A DNA stretch of 64,000 bases, taken from contig JAGXGZ010000048.1 in NCBI GenBank assembly GCA_024636495.1, positions 89,464 through 153,463 on the forward strand, read 5' to 3'. Shown here piece by piece: positions 19,324-28,943 of the stretch (its first letter is position 1; every line of letters starts with the position of its first letter). Below the pieces are notes generated by a model, which was not told where the DNA came from, ran no database searches, and worked only from the letters and a program-made list of their open reading frames with translations. A program made the position numbers and the translations under genes. The DNA is from Roseobacter sp. Lineage in GTDB: Bacteria > Pseudomonadota > Alphaproteobacteria > Rhodobacterales > Rhodobacteraceae.

Positions 19324-20292
19324 TCAATCAAGCGTATCTGCAAGCCAATTTTCCAGCAAGAAATGTGCTATTGCTCCCTTGCGGGCTGGCAATATTGTGG
19401 TGTGTTGCCCTGCAAATATGTCCATCATCTCTTCTCGGGTGACCCAAACCGCGTCTTCGATCTCTTTTGGATCAATCGTAATTTCCCGACTTGTTGCAAC
19501 ACCAGCACAACCAAACATTAGCGATGCGGGAAAAGGCCAAGGCTGACTCGCTAAATAGTTGACTTGGCCGACCTTTATACCGGATTCCTCAAAGACTTCG
19601 CGCCGTACGGCGGCTTCCAGCGTCTCTCCCGGCTCGACAAACCCGGCAAGCAGCGAATACATGCCCGCAGGCCAACCCGGCGAGCGCCCCATCAGCACCG
19701 AATTTCCATGCGTGATCAGCATGATGACAACAGGGTCGGTGCGCGGAAAATGCGAGGCGCGACAAGCGGGGCAATTGCGCTGCCACCCTGCATCATTGAT
19801 CACCGTCTCAAACCCGCAGCGCGCGCAAAACCCGTGGCTTTCGTGCCACGACAAGATCGCTTTGCCCGTCGCCGCCAATTCTGCATCGCGCGGGTTCAAC
19901 CACGTCATCACCCGGCGCAGTTCAACAAAAACATATTCCTGCGACAGCAGCGGGTGGCGTTGTTCGCTGGGGTCAAGAAACTGGCCCAGCTGTCGCGGAT
20001 CAACATCATCCGGCAGCCAACTCGACAGATCATAGGCGAAACGGCCAGATCCGTCCTCGCGCCCCAAAAAGATCGGTGTGCCAGACGCGTCCTCAAGGGC
20101 AGGATGATCCAAAGGCAAGCGGACAAGCGAAGCAGGCCGTGCAGGGTCGATCAAGACCTTCCCGCGCCAGAACAAAATCGCCCGCGCAGAATCGTCCGCT
20201 TTCAATGCGGCAACGGCGTGCTTGTCCGCCCGAACCTCACCGGCACGGTCAAGCGCCGACCCCCCGAAAGTTACCGTTTCAGCGTGTTTCAT
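19324..20292 (-). CDS. nudC: NAD+ diphosphatase / NADH pyrophosphatase (NudC)
   Basis: Cleaves NADH and decaps NAD-capped RNA. The order is an N-terminal domain, a four-Cys zinc ribbon (CARCG ... CPAC) and the Nudix box GFVEPGETLEAAVRREVFEESG, followed by SQPWPFPASLMFG, the NudC-specific SQPWPFPxS tag. The ATG at 20292 has a GAGG site five bases before it; a GTG four codons upstream (20304) is less well placed. It is about 322 aa, somewhat longer than the E. coli enzyme, mainly in the N-terminal domain. Confidence 0.95.
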   Translation of the reverse strand: MKHAETVTFGGSALDRAGEVRADKHAVAALKADDSARAILFWRGKVLIDPARPASLVRLPLDHPALEDASGTPIFLGREDGSGRFAYDLSSWLPDDVDPRQLGQFLDPSEQRHPLLSQEYVFVELRRVMTWLNPRDAELAATGKAILSWHESHGFCARCGFETVINDAGWQRNCPACRASHFPRTDPVVIMLITHGNSVLMGRSPGWPAGMYSLLAGFVEPGETLEAAVRREVFEESGIKVGQVNYLASQPWPFPASLMFGCAGVATSREITIDPKEIEDAVWVTREEMMDIFAGQHTTILPARKGAIAHFLLENWLADTLD

Positions 20293-20435
20293 TGCGTCCC
20301 TCACATCAAAGCTGAGCCCTGACTAGTCAGCATCTTGCCTAAAGCCAAGCCCACCCCGAACGCACCAGCGCCATAATTTCAACGTCTCTTTGGTTAATAC
20401 AACTTAATTCAACCTTGAGTTAAATGGAGGCCAGC

Positions 20436-20498
20436 GTGCCACTCTACGCAATAAGACACTTTAGTTTTCCCTCTGCGTTCCCGTTCGGGGCGTCGTGA
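20436..20498 (+). CDS. Possible 20-codon leader ORF upstream of the nucleotidase
   Basis: A GTG start five bases after a perfect GGAGG opens a frame encoding MPLYAIRHFSFPSAFPFGAS, and an in-frame ATG four codons earlier also exists. Its stop codon (20496-20498) overlaps the GTGAGG ribosome site of the next gene, whose ATG is at 20503. The arrangement suggests translational coupling. No coding statistics can be drawn from so short a frame. Confidence 0.35.
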   Translation: MPLYAIRHFSFPSAFPFGAS

Positions 20499-20502
20499 GG
20501 CA

Positions 20503-22284
20503 ATGCCAAGTGTAACTGCAAAACTACGCATTCTTGCGACAACCGATGTTCACATGAACTTGTCGGGCTTTGATTATGCCTCAGATGATCAGGGGCCAAG
20601 CTGGGGGCTTGCCGGTATCAGCACCCTGATTTCAAAGGCCCGCACTCAAGCCGACCAAGAGGGGCGGAGCAGCATTCTGGTCGATAACGGCGACTTCTTG
20701 CAAGGCACGCCCTTGGCCGATTGGCAAAGCACGCGCAAGGTTACATCAGATCATCCCCTTGTCGCGACCTTTAACGCGATGGGTTATGACGCAATTGGTT
20801 TGGGCAATCACGATCTTGATTATCATGGCGACTATTTATCTCAAATTATCAAGGCTTTGAATGCGCCCGTGATTTCGACGAACCTTGAACTCGAGGGGAT
20901 GCGTGGGCTTGAAAAGAATACTATCCTTACGCGGATAGTAGAAACCTCGCAGGGTGCCAAGCCCCTCAAGATCGGGATGATTTCAGCGCTGCCGGTCGAA
21001 ACGGAGGTTTGGAATCGGATGGATTTGCCAAGCGGATCAACCGTGAAAGACCCCCTGCGTGCACTGGGAAAAGCCGCCGATCTGTTGCGCAAACAAGGTG
21101 CCGATTTGATCATCGCATTGGCGCATATGGGGCTAGGCCAAACCGGTGCGGCTAATATAACAGGAGAAAACGGTGCGCGGTTGCTTGGAAAGATGTCGGG
21201 CATTGATGTTGTGATCGCGGGCCATACACACCAGCGATTTGCCCAGACAGATCCAACCGGGCAAATACCCGCGACATCCTGCCCGACTGTTATGCCGGGA
21301 AGTGCTGCGGCAGACCTTGGATTTGTTGATCTTGACCTTGTACAAGGCGATGATGGCCGTTGGCAGATCAGCCATCATCAAAGCCAACTTTGGCCGCAGA
21401 CAGAAACGCTGCGGCCCGACACAGAAATCATCACAAAAAGCAAAGCGGCGCATCAGGCCACACGCGCCTACCTGGCCGAGGAAATAGGCCAGACAAAGTA
21501 CGATTTGCACAGCTATTTTGCGCTGCTTCGCCCCAGCAACACTATGGGTTTATCGGCGCGTGCAAAAGCGATGGAGGTTGCGCATGCGCTGCTCGGTCGG
21601 CCCGAAAGCAGTCTTCCGCTTCTGGCCACCGCAACGGCGCGGGCCGTTGGCGGAATGCAAGACCCGCTAAACTATATACATATCCCGAAAGGTCCGGTTT
21701 TTAGGCGGCATCTGACGCGTTTTGCCCCTTCCGGCAATCGCATTTGCGCAGTGCGCGTAACCGGGGCTGATCTGCGAAAGTGGCTTGAACAGTCTGCCCG
21801 CATTTACAATTACTTGTCGCCAAGCGATCCGCATCAATTGTTGTTGGACGACAATCAGCCAAGCTTCATATTCGACACCATTTACGGGCTGGACTATCAG
21901 ATTGATCCCTCTCAGCCCGTGGGACGGCGGATCACGTCACTGATGTTTGACCAAACCCCGATCGACCCTGACCAACCCTTCATTCTTGCGACAAACCATT
22001 TTCGCGCGGCGGGCGGTGGTGGGTACGACCAAATCCACCTGCCCGAACCATTGTTTTACAGCACCCGCAGCCCAACCGACCTGATCAGGCAAGCGCTTCT
22101 ATCGGATGATCTCGCGGGGTGGATGTCAGCGACACCTTGGCGGCTAGCGTGCGAAAAACCGGTGCAGGCGGAATTCGAATGCAGCCCTAATGCGGCGCGT
22201 TATATCGAAGACATCCGGGCGTTGTCCCCAAAAAATCTTGGACGCACAGACACCGGATTTGACCGTATTCAGATTACGCTCTGA
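20503..22284 (+). CDS. 5'-nucleotidase / 2',3'-cyclic phosphodiesterase family protein, no signal peptide
   Basis: A two-domain metallophosphatase of 593 aa. The N-terminal calcineurin-like domain has all metal motifs: ATTDVHMNL, VDNGDFLQGTP, GLGNHDLDYHG, IALAHMG and AGHTHQRF. The C-terminal 5'-nucleotidase domain ends with FRAAGGGGYDQI. Its closest relatives by layout are CpdB-type 2',3'-cyclic nucleotide phosphodiesterase/3'-nucleotidases. CpdB of enterobacteria is periplasmic, but this protein begins MPSVTAKLRILATTDVH, with no leader, so it should act in the cytoplasm. A short coupled ORF may precede it. Confidence 0.9.
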   Translation: MPSVTAKLRILATTDVHMNLSGFDYASDDQGPSWGLAGISTLISKARTQADQEGRSSILVDNGDFLQGTPLADWQSTRKVTSDHPLVATFNAMGYDAIGLGNHDLDYHGDYLSQIIKALNAPVISTNLELEGMRGLEKNTILTRIVETSQGAKPLKIGMISALPVETEVWNRMDLPSGSTVKDPLRALGKAADLLRKQGADLIIALAHMGLGQTGAANITGENGARLLGKMSGIDVVIAGHTHQRFAQTDPTGQIPATSCPTVMPGSAAADLGFVDLDLVQGDDGRWQISHHQSQLWPQTETLRPDTEIITKSKAAHQATRAYLAEEIGQTKYDLHSYFALLRPSNTMGLSARAKAMEVAHALLGRPESSLPLLATATARAVGGMQDPLNYIHIPKGPVFRRHLTRFAPSGNRICAVRVTGADLRKWLEQSARIYNYLSPSDPHQLLLDDNQPSFIFDTIYGLDYQIDPSQPVGRRITSLMFDQTPIDPDQPFILATNHFRAAGGGGYDQIHLPEPLFYSTRSPTDLIRQALLSDDLAGWMSATPWRLACEKPVQAEFECSPNAARYIEDIRALSPKNLGRTDTGFDRIQITL

Positions 22285-22319
22285 TCCTTGCGCTTTGAAA
22301 TTCGCTATACTATATGAAG

Positions 22320-22418
22320 GTCGAGAGGTTGGTGCGGGCAGGTGCCTCGCCAACCCGGTCAGATCCGGAAGGAAGCAGCCGTAACGAGCCCCACTTGGGT
22401 CGTTATCAGCCTCTCACC
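22320..22418 (+). ncRNA. ffs: Signal recognition particle RNA, small bacterial (4.5S) type
   Basis: A hairpin RNA of about 97 bases. The terminal arms are GAGAGG and CCTCTC, and the conserved domain IV core is GGTCAGATCCGGAAGGAAGCAGCC, with the GGAA tetraloop and asymmetric loop needed to bind Ffh. The ends are set by the outer stem and are accurate to a few bases. It lies between the nucleotidase gene and the convergent metallopeptidase gene. Confidence 0.95.
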
Positions 22419-22447
22419 TTAGCGTTATTGCACTGCAAAAACGCTAA
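22419..22447 (+). terminator. Possible hairpin terminator of the SRP RNA
   Basis: TTAGCGTT (22419-22426) pairs with AACGCTAA (22440-22447), directly after the SRP RNA outer stem. There is no T-run after the second arm, so it may be a processing or pause structure rather than an intrinsic terminator. Confidence 0.4.
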
Positions 22448-22490
22448 AGCAGCTTGCGAGGGGTAGGTCCCTTATTGTGCCTTACCACCC

Positions 22491-23315
22491 TCAAAGCCGA
22501 TCCGCAGCGAATGTATCGCATTGACCTACATTCCCGCTGTCATAGCCCCTTTGAAACCACCCCGACCGCTGTGCGGATGTGCCATGGGTAAAGGTATGCG
22601 GTTGCGGCGCGCGACCAGCCTGCTTTTGCAGATAATCATCGCCGATCTTGCGGGCTGCATTCAACGCCTCATCCAGATCGCCCCGCTCCATCAAACCTTT
22701 GACATTGGCCGCCCAAATACCAGACAGACAGTCCGCCATCAGCTCAAGCCGGACGGTCAGCGCATTTGCTTCGGCCGTTGAAGACTGGCGGCGCAGCGCG
22801 TCTACTTTGGGCAAGATACCCAACTGGTTTTGCACATGATGAGCGACCTCATGGGCGATCACATACGCCGCGGCAAAGTCGCCCCCTGCCCCCATGCGCT
22901 GCGCCAACATGTCAAAAAACTGCGTATCCAGATAGGCTTTTTGATCCGCAGGGCAGTAAAATGGTCCCGAAGCGCCCGATGCCCCCCCGCACGCGCTTTG
23001 CGTTACGTTTGAAAAAACCACCAGTTGCGGCGGCACATAGGGACGCCCCAACTGTTCGGGAAACACCCTGCCCCAGACATCTTCAGTTGTGGCAAGAACC
23101 TGCGCTGAAAACTGGGTGGCCTTTGCATCGCCTTCGCTGACCGTCGTGCCTTGCTGGGATCCGGTTCCGCCAACCAGAGACGACACATCAATGCCGGTGA
23201 AATAGCCGATTGCCAAAACCGCCAGCACACCAACGATTCCTATTCCGCCCTTGCGCGCACCGCCGCCACCGCGCACTTCGACATTCTTGCTTCGCCGTAT
23301 CCCCCGCAGCCGCAT
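22491..23315 (-). CDS. Neutral zinc metallopeptidase family protein (YpfJ-like)
   Basis: A 274 aa protein with one N-terminal membrane segment (GGIGIVGVLAVLAIGYFTGID) after a basic, Gly-rich start MRLRGIRRSKNVEVRGGGG. The periplasmic part holds the zinc motif HEVAHH with the flanking YVIAHEVAHHVQNQLG, and the C-terminal QRSGWFQRGYDSG block typical of YpfJ. Its substrate is unknown. It is divergent from dnaX. Confidence 0.92.
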   Translation of the reverse strand: MRLRGIRRSKNVEVRGGGGARKGGIGIVGVLAVLAIGYFTGIDVSSLVGGTGSQQGTTVSEGDAKATQFSAQVLATTEDVWGRVFPEQLGRPYVPPQLVVFSNVTQSACGGASGASGPFYCPADQKAYLDTQFFDMLAQRMGAGGDFAAAYVIAHEVAHHVQNQLGILPKVDALRRQSSTAEANALTVRLELMADCLSGIWAANVKGLMERGDLDEALNAARKIGDDYLQKQAGRAPQPHTFTHGTSAQRSGWFQRGYDSGNVGQCDTFAADRL

Positions 23316-23485
23316 CGCGTGCTCCTTGTGTGTTTTCTAATCTCGTTGGATCATGCTTACCCTCTGTGCCCCGTTGCTTTCAACATTTAAGACATGCGCC
23401 TTGTGAATCGGCACGCCAACAACGGTGGACGCTGCCCTGCCCCCGTCCTATCTTGAAGAGCAACCCGAATCCCCAAAGGATCCTC

Positions 23486-25222
23486 ATGTCAGCACCTTCC
23501 GCATACCGCGTTCTTGCCCGCAAATACCGGCCCGAAACCTTTGTCGATCTGGTCGGGCAAGATGCCATGGTGCGCACGTTGAAAAACGCCTTTGCGGCAG
23601 ACCGTATCGCGCAGGCTTTCATCATGACGGGCATCCGTGGCACCGGCAAAACCACCACCGCACGGATCATCGCCAAGGGAATGAACTGCATCGGACCGGA
23701 CGGAAACGGCGGCCCGACGACCGAACCCTGCGGCGTTTGCGAACATTGCGTGGCAATCATGGAAGGCCGCCATGTCGACGTGATGGAGATGGACGCCGCG
23801 TCAAATACAGGCGTCGGCAACATTCGCGAAATCATTGACAGTGTGCACTACCGCGCCGCCTCTGCCCGCTACAAAGTCTATATCATCGACGAAGTGCACA
23901 TGCTGTCCACAGGTGCGTTCAATGCCCTGCTGAAAACGCTGGAAGAACCGCCCGAGCACGTCAAATTTATTTTCGCCACGACTGAGATTCGCAAGGTTCC
24001 GGTAACCGTGCTGTCGCGCTGCCAACGCTTTGATTTGCGCCGGATCGAACCCGAAGTGATGATCGCACTGCTGCAAAAGATCGCCGCTTCTGAAAACGCG
24101 CAAATTGCCGATGATGCCTTGGCGCTGATCACCCGCGCCGCAGAAGGGTCTGCCCGCGACGCTACATCCCTGCTGGACCAAGCCATCAGCCACGGTGCCG
24201 GAGAGACAACGGCAAACCAAGTTCGCGCCATGTTGGGGTTGGCCGACCGGGGCCGGGTGCTGGATCTGTTCGACATGATCCTGCGCGGCGATGCCGCGGG
24301 CGCGCTGAACGAGCTGAGCAGTCAGTATTCTGACGGTGCCGACCCGATGGCTGTGCTGCGCGATCTCGCTGAAATCACCCATTGGGTGTCGGTCGTCAAG
24401 ATCACGCCAGACGCAGCCGAAGACCCCACCGTTTCACCCGAAGAACGCAGTCGCGGTCTGACCATGGCCGAAACCTTGCCCATGCGCGTGCTGACCCGGT
24501 TGTGGCAAATGTTGCTGAAAGCGCTCGACGAAGTTGCAAGCGCGCCCAACGCGATGATGGCCGCCGAAATGGCCGTGATCCGCCTGACCCATGTCGCCGA
24601 CCTGCCCAGCCCGGAAGAGCTTGTGCGCAAACTTGGCAACACATCGCCGCCGCCCGCTGCCCCGCCAATGGCACAAAGCGGCGGCAGCGGTGCCACGAAT
24701 GCCACTGCTACCCACCATGTGCAAAGCGTTGGGTCGTCGTCTGGCGCCACGATGACGGCAACGGCCCCTGCCATAGATCAGGCCCTCGCCCGTTTTCCCA
24801 GCTTTGAGCATGTCATCGAACTGATCCGCGCCAACCGCGATGTCAAACTGCTGGTCGAGGTTGAAACGACGCTCCGCCTCTCTGCCTATCAGCCCGGACG
24901 TATTGAATTTGCGCCCACAGATGCCGCACCCCGCGATCTTGCGCAGCGCCTTGGAACGCGGCTGCAATTGTGGACCGGCAACCGTTGGGCCGTTTCCGTT
25001 GTGGGTACAAGCCCTGCGAAAACGATTGCCGAAATTCGCGATTCCAAAGAAAATGCCCTGAAATCAGAGGCTGAGAATCATCCGTTGATGCAAGCGGTCA
25101 TGGCCACGTTTCCGGGTGCCAAGATCCTGTCGATCCGCACCCCCGAAGACATTGCCGCCGCCGCCGTGTCCGAGGCATTGCCCGAGGTCGAAGATGAATG
25201 GGATCCGTTCGAAGACAACTGA
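23486..25222 (+). CDS. dnaX: DNA polymerase III subunit tau/gamma
   Basis: Clamp-loader ATPase of the replisome, 578 aa. The start at 23486 is followed by the conserved YRVLARKYRPETFVDLVGQ. Walker A is GIRGTGKTTTAR, the four-Cys zinc module lies in the NCIGPDG...CGVCEHC stretch, Walker B/sensor is DEVHMLS and the SRC motif is in VLSRCQRF. After an Ala/Gly/Thr-rich linker (residues ~400-430) the C-terminal domain specific to tau follows. No obvious A-rich slippery site for a gamma frameshift was seen. It heads dnaX-ybaB-recR. Confidence 0.96.
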   Translation: MSAPSAYRVLARKYRPETFVDLVGQDAMVRTLKNAFAADRIAQAFIMTGIRGTGKTTTARIIAKGMNCIGPDGNGGPTTEPCGVCEHCVAIMEGRHVDVMEMDAASNTGVGNIREIIDSVHYRAASARYKVYIIDEVHMLSTGAFNALLKTLEEPPEHVKFIFATTEIRKVPVTVLSRCQRFDLRRIEPEVMIALLQKIAASENAQIADDALALITRAAEGSARDATSLLDQAISHGAGETTANQVRAMLGLADRGRVLDLFDMILRGDAAGALNELSSQYSDGADPMAVLRDLAEITHWVSVVKITPDAAEDPTVSPEERSRGLTMAETLPMRVLTRLWQMLLKALDEVASAPNAMMAAEMAVIRLTHVADLPSPEELVRKLGNTSPPPAAPPMAQSGGSGATNATATHHVQSVGSSSGATMTATAPAIDQALARFPSFEHVIELIRANRDVKLLVEVETTLRLSAYQPGRIEFAPTDAAPRDLAQRLGTRLQLWTGNRWAVSVVGTSPAKTIAEIRDSKENALKSEAENHPLMQAVMATFPGAKILSIRTPEDIAAAAVSEALPEVEDEWDPFEDN

Positions 25223-25286
25223 CCCCTTGTCGGGTCGCCCCCTGACCCGCATATAAGTTCAAACACAAATTTCAGGAGACGACGAG

Positions 25287-25631
25287 ATGTTAAAAGGTTT
25301 GGGTGCCATGGGTGATATGGCAAAGATGATGAAAGCCGCGCAGGAAATGCAGGGAAAGATGGCGCAGTTGCAAGAAGACATGCACAACATCATCGTGACG
25401 GGCGAATCCGGCGCGGGCCTTGTCAAAGCGACCTGCACAGCCAAAGGCGAGCTTAAATCACTCGACATCGACCCGTCCATTTTCAACGGCGATGAAAAGG
25501 AAGTCGTCGAAGACCTGATCCTTGCAGCGATCAAAGACGCACAGTCCAAAGCTACAGATCGCGCCCAATCCGAGATGAGCAAGCTGACCGAAGGCATGGG
25601 CCTGCCCGCCGACATGAAGTTGCCGTTCTAA
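25287..25631 (+). CDS. Nucleoid-associated protein YbaB/EbfC
   Basis: A small DNA-binding dimer of 114 aa. After a short N-terminal segment, the helix MAKMMKAAQEMQGKMAQLQ, the central strand region TCTAKGELKSLDIDPSIF and the C-terminal helix LILAAIKDAQSKATDRAQSE match the family. The gene lies 64 bases after dnaX and 74 bases before recR, the classic arrangement, and has an AGGAGA site. Confidence 0.95.
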   Translation: MLKGLGAMGDMAKMMKAAQEMQGKMAQLQEDMHNIIVTGESGAGLVKATCTAKGELKSLDIDPSIFNGDEKEVVEDLILAAIKDAQSKATDRAQSEMSKLTEGMGLPADMKLPF

Positions 25632-25705
25632 ATCTTCCAAATGGGTCTAAATCCTCTCCGAAGGCATAAAACCTCTTTTGGACTCCCCCAGCGAGGATCG
25701 CATTC

Positions 25706-26299
25706 TTGAGCAGCACACGCGACATCGACGCCCTGATTGATCTGATGTCGAGGCTTCCGGGCCTTGGCCCCAGATCTGCGCGGCGCGCGGTGCTGCACCT
25801 GATCCGCAAACGGGCGCTGCTGCTGACCCCTTTGGCCGATATGATGCAGACGGTTGCAGCCACCGCAAGGGAATGCCTGAATTGCGGAAATGTGGGTACG
25901 ACAGATGTTTGTGATATATGCACCTCAGAAAAACGCGCCAACGGTGAAATCTGCGTGGTAGAAGACGTGGCCGATCTTTGGGCGATGGAACGCTCCGGCG
26001 TGTTCAAAGGCCGATATCATGTGCTGGGCGGCACACTTTCGGCACTTGATGCGATTGGCCCACAGGAACTGCGCATCCCGCGCCTGATTGATCGCGTGTC
26101 GACCGAAGATATCTCCGAGGTCATTCTGGCCCTGAACGTCACCATCGATGGCCAAACCACAGCGCATTACATCGCAGACCAGTTGGACGGCCAAGTGCGC
26201 CTGACCTCGCTTGCACAAGGCGTACCGATTGGTGGCGAACTTGATTATCTTGATGACGGCACGATCACCGCCGCGATGCGGGCGCGCAAATCAATCTGA
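25706..26299 (+). CDS. recR: Recombination mediator protein RecR
   Basis: Works with RecO/RecF to load RecA at gaps, 197 aa. It contains the helix-hairpin-helix [20 protein letters not shown], a C4 zinc finger (CLNCG...CDIC), and the Toprim domain with [14 protein letters not shown] and [16 protein letters not shown]. The start is a TTG (25706), preceded by a GCGAGGA site; no ATG fits the conserved N-terminus. The end overlaps the convergent dehydrogenase gene by nine bases. Confidence 0.95.
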   Translation: MSSTRDIDALIDLMSRLPGLGPRSARRAVLHLIRKRALLLTPLADMMQTVAATARECLNCGNVGTTDVCDICTSEKRANGEICVVEDVADLWAMERSGVFKGRYHVLGGTLSALDAIGPQELRIPRLIDRVSTEDISEVILALNVTIDGQTTAHYIADQLDGQVRLTSLAQGVPIGGELDYLDDGTITAAMRARKSI

Positions 26300-27208
26300 T
26301 TTCTGCCGCAGCCTGGCCAAGGCGATCAATGCGGCGTCACGTTCGGCCTCCAATTGGGCAATACTACGTCCTGCGGCCTCTTGCATTACGCCGTGCACCA
26401 GCTGTTCACGCACCGCAGGTGTCAGGCTGGGATTTCCCAAACTCGCCCAGCGTTTTTCCTGACTTGGGCCCAAGTGATCCAGATAAGCGGCCATGCCACC
26501 CGGGCCACCTCCCAGATGATAGGCCATATGCGGCCCCAAAACCGACCACCGCAGCCCAGGACCATTAATTAACGCCTTATCCACCGCCTCTACATCCGCG
26601 ATACCTTGCGCCACAATATGCACCGCTTCGCGCCACAGCGCCGATGCCAAACGGTTCGCAATATGACCAACCGCATCTTTCTTGAGCCGCACGGGGACCG
26701 ACCCTAGCCCCTCATAAAACGCCTCTGCCCACGCAACGACCTCATCGTCGTTGCCAAAAATTTCGACCAGCGGGACAAGATGCGGCGGATTGAACGGATG
26801 CGCCGTGATCAGGCGTGCGGGATGCTGCATGCCAACTGATAGATCAGACCAAGGGTGTGCGGACGTGCTGGACGCGATGATCACATCTGCGCCTACGACC
26901 GCTTCGATCTGCTGGTATAGCGACTGTTTCAACGCAACATTCTCGGGCGCGTTTTCCTGCACCAATGCAGCACCTTGCACGCAAGCGCCCAAGTCAGGGC
27001 ACATAGCCAAAGCGCCTTGCGGCTCTTTTTCGCCACCAATCTCGGTCAACTGCGCCAAAGGGACCGCCACGCGGTTCTCGAAGTTCGCCAGCGCATCAGG
27101 ATTGGGATCCCAAGCGCGCACATGATGCCCCGCGCGCAAGAAAAGCGCCGCCCAGCTTGCGCCGATCAGTCCACAACCCACAACTGCAACGGTTATCTTT
27201 TGGCTCAT
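26291..27208 (-). CDS. 3-hydroxyacyl-CoA dehydrogenase family (L-carnitine dehydrogenase / lambda-crystallin-like)
   Basis: An NAD-dependent dehydrogenase of 305 aa. The N-terminal Rossmann motif is [20 protein letters not shown], the catalytic region includes [12 protein letters not shown] and the His-containing [18 protein letters not shown], and the all-helical C-terminal dimer domain follows. It lacks the crotonase part of the fused beta-oxidation enzymes, so it acts on small hydroxy acids or 3-hydroxyacyl thioesters. Candidates are carnitine or L-gulonate. It may be cotranscribed with the phosphatase upstream (46-base gap). Confidence 0.87.
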   Translation of the reverse strand: MSQKITVAVVGCGLIGASWAALFLRAGHHVRAWDPNPDALANFENRVAVPLAQLTEIGGEKEPQGALAMCPDLGACVQGAALVQENAPENVALKQSLYQQIEAVVGADVIIASSTSAHPWSDLSVGMQHPARLITAHPFNPPHLVPLVEIFGNDDEVVAWAEAFYEGLGSVPVRLKKDAVGHIANRLASALWREAVHIVAQGIADVEAVDKALINGPGLRWSVLGPHMAYHLGGGPGGMAAYLDHLGPSQEKRWASLGNPSLTPAVREQLVHGVMQEAAGRSIAQLEAERDAALIALARLRQKSD

Positions 27209-27254
27209 CTCAGGTGCCTCTCAAGGGGAACTGCGCATTGGATAACCAAGCAGA

Positions 27255-27842
27255 CTAGACCGCGTTGTCCAGTTCCAAAACCGTTTCAATCCCATCTTCC
27301 AACACATAGACACAGCCCTGACGGTTGGTCAGCCCCCCCATCTCTGCGCGGCTAAGTCCGCACAACTCTGCGCGCAGCAATTGACCACTTAGGCCATGTG
27401 CGACAATCACAGTCGGCTCGGTCAATGTCGCAACAAAATCGCGAACCCTCGCCTGAAACCTCTCAAACCCTTCGCCGCCCGGTGCCGCGCTGTAAAACTC
27501 TATATGCGGGCTGTCGGGCGTAATCCCTTGAGGCAGGTCATTATAGATATCAGCGCGCAATTGCCCTTCCCACGCACCGGCAAAGACCTCCTTTAAGCGG
27601 TCATCGGTTTCGTATGCCCGGCCCGCCAGCGCGATATCTGCCGTCTGCCGGGTCCGTTTAAGCGGGGATACGAAACAAGGCGGGTTTAGGGTCAATATCG
27701 GGGCCATCAATTCGGCCTGCTGCCGTGCATGCTGCACGCCACGGGCGGACAGAACCGATTGTGTCTGCCCTTGCACCCGACCTTCAGCGTTCCATTCGGT
27801 TTCGCCATGGCGCAAAAACCAGACTTTGGGATATGTTTTCAT
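27255..27842 (-). CDS. Histidine phosphatase family protein (phosphoglycerate mutase-like)
   Basis: A cytoplasmic phosphatase of 195 aa. The phospho-His motif is FLRHGETEWNAEGRVQG near the N-terminus; the partner Arg is in SPLKRTRQTAD, the acid in the LKEVFAGAWEGQ block and the second His in VIVAHGLSG. The ATG at 27842 has an AAGGAAC site; the frame upstream of it is not conserved-looking. Its substrate is not clear. Similar proteins include CobC-type alpha-ribazole phosphatases, which would fit the cobQ gene elsewhere in the window only loosely. Confidence 0.87.
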   Translation of the reverse strand: MKTYPKVWFLRHGETEWNAEGRVQGQTQSVLSARGVQHARQQAELMAPILTLNPPCFVSPLKRTRQTADIALAGRAYETDDRLKEVFAGAWEGQLRADIYNDLPQGITPDSPHIEFYSAAPGGEGFERFQARVRDFVATLTEPTVIVAHGLSGQLLRAELCGLSRAEMGGLTNRQGCVYVLEDGIETVLELDNAV

Positions 27843-27934
27843 ATGCGAGGTTCCTTGTGGTAGGCGGCTGGTTTCCGTCAGTTTCACCCAACCGCACCCA
27901 GAAGGCCACCCGCACCGAAAGCTAAATCCAAGAC

Positions 27935-28762
27935 CTAGCTATCATAGCCCGGATTGGTCCGCTTGAGCTTGCGCATCAGGCCCGGCCAGACCAGATTATC
28001 GCCTGAACCCGGCGTGAATGCCCCCGCCGCCTGACGCGCCACCAGATCCGCCATGTCTTGCGTTTCCTCATGCAGGTGCTCTTCACCGCCCGCGGCCTGC
28101 GCAAAAATCTGCGTTTTGCAGGCGTTTTCGAGGAAATACATCCGCAGGAATGCCAGCGCACAGTTCGGCCCAACCGTCAGCGTGCCGTGGTTGCGCAACA
28201 TCAACAGGCTTTTATCGCCAATGTCATTCACGATCCGTTCACGTTCATCAAGGTTCAGCGCGATGCCTTCGTAGTCGTGATAAGCCAGATCGTTATTCAC
28301 AATCATCGAGAACTGCGTATAGCGACGTAAACCGCCTTTCTGCACCGACACCGCCACACCGTAAGGCGTGTGAACATGAATGACACAGCCTGCATCATGG
28401 CGCGCAGCGTGAATGGCCGAATGGATAGTAAACCCTGCCGGATTGATAAAATACGGCGTTTCCTGACAGATATTGCCGTCCAGATCGATCTTCACCAAGG
28501 CTGACGCGGTCATTTCATCGAACATCAACCCGTATGGATTGATCAAGAACCGTTCCTGCCCGTCTTCATCCGGCAGGCGGGCCGAAATATGGGTAAACAC
28601 CAGATCGGTCCAGCCGTGCATCGCGCACAGCCGGTAAGTCGCAGCCAACTCGCAGCGCAACTTCCATTCCGCGTCAGATACTTTGCCTTTCAGGCTGGGT
28701 AGATCGGCCGGGTCTGGAATATCAAAGCCGGTCCCCCGCTGCATCGCTGATTGATCGTTCAT
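27935..28762 (-). CDS. Class II aldolase/adducin family protein
   Basis: A zinc-dependent aldolase-fold protein of 275 aa. The first conserved block is DLVFTHISARLP, the zinc ligands lie in CVIHVHTPYGVAV, and the third is in LLMLRNHGTLTVG. The ATG at 28762 has a GGGAGGAG site; the frame stays open upstream but runs into the neighbouring promoter. Bacterial members act on fuculose-, ribulose- or other sugar phosphates or are decarboxylases; the substrate is not evident. It is divergent from the IDH gene. Confidence 0.88.
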   Translation of the reverse strand: MNDQSAMQRGTGFDIPDPADLPSLKGKVSDAEWKLRCELAATYRLCAMHGWTDLVFTHISARLPDEDGQERFLINPYGLMFDEMTASALVKIDLDGNICQETPYFINPAGFTIHSAIHAARHDAGCVIHVHTPYGVAVSVQKGGLRRYTQFSMIVNNDLAYHDYEGIALNLDERERIVNDIGDKSLLMLRNHGTLTVGPNCALAFLRMYFLENACKTQIFAQAAGGEEHLHEETQDMADLVARQAAGAFTPGSGDNLVWPGLMRKLKRTNPGYDS

Positions 28763-28943
28763 CTCATGCTCCTCCCTTGTATTTGGGGGGAGTATAGCGC
28801 GGCAAGGGGCAGATGAGGCAAGCATCAATACCAGAAAACCCCCTGTCGTCCGGATAAATTCACAGTATATCTGATACAGTTGAGGTGGATATTTCTGCTT
28901 TAGTGTACTATTGCATACCAAACTTCCTGAAAGGCGCGAAAAC

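Noticed and set aside
20390..20415. TTAA repeats upstream of the nucleotidase as a CtrA site
   Set aside because: The spacing between TTAA pairs is six, not seven, bases.
22190..22384. 64-codon plus-strand frame over the SRP RNA
   Set aside because: It overlaps the nucleotidase end and the structured RNA and has no ribosome site.
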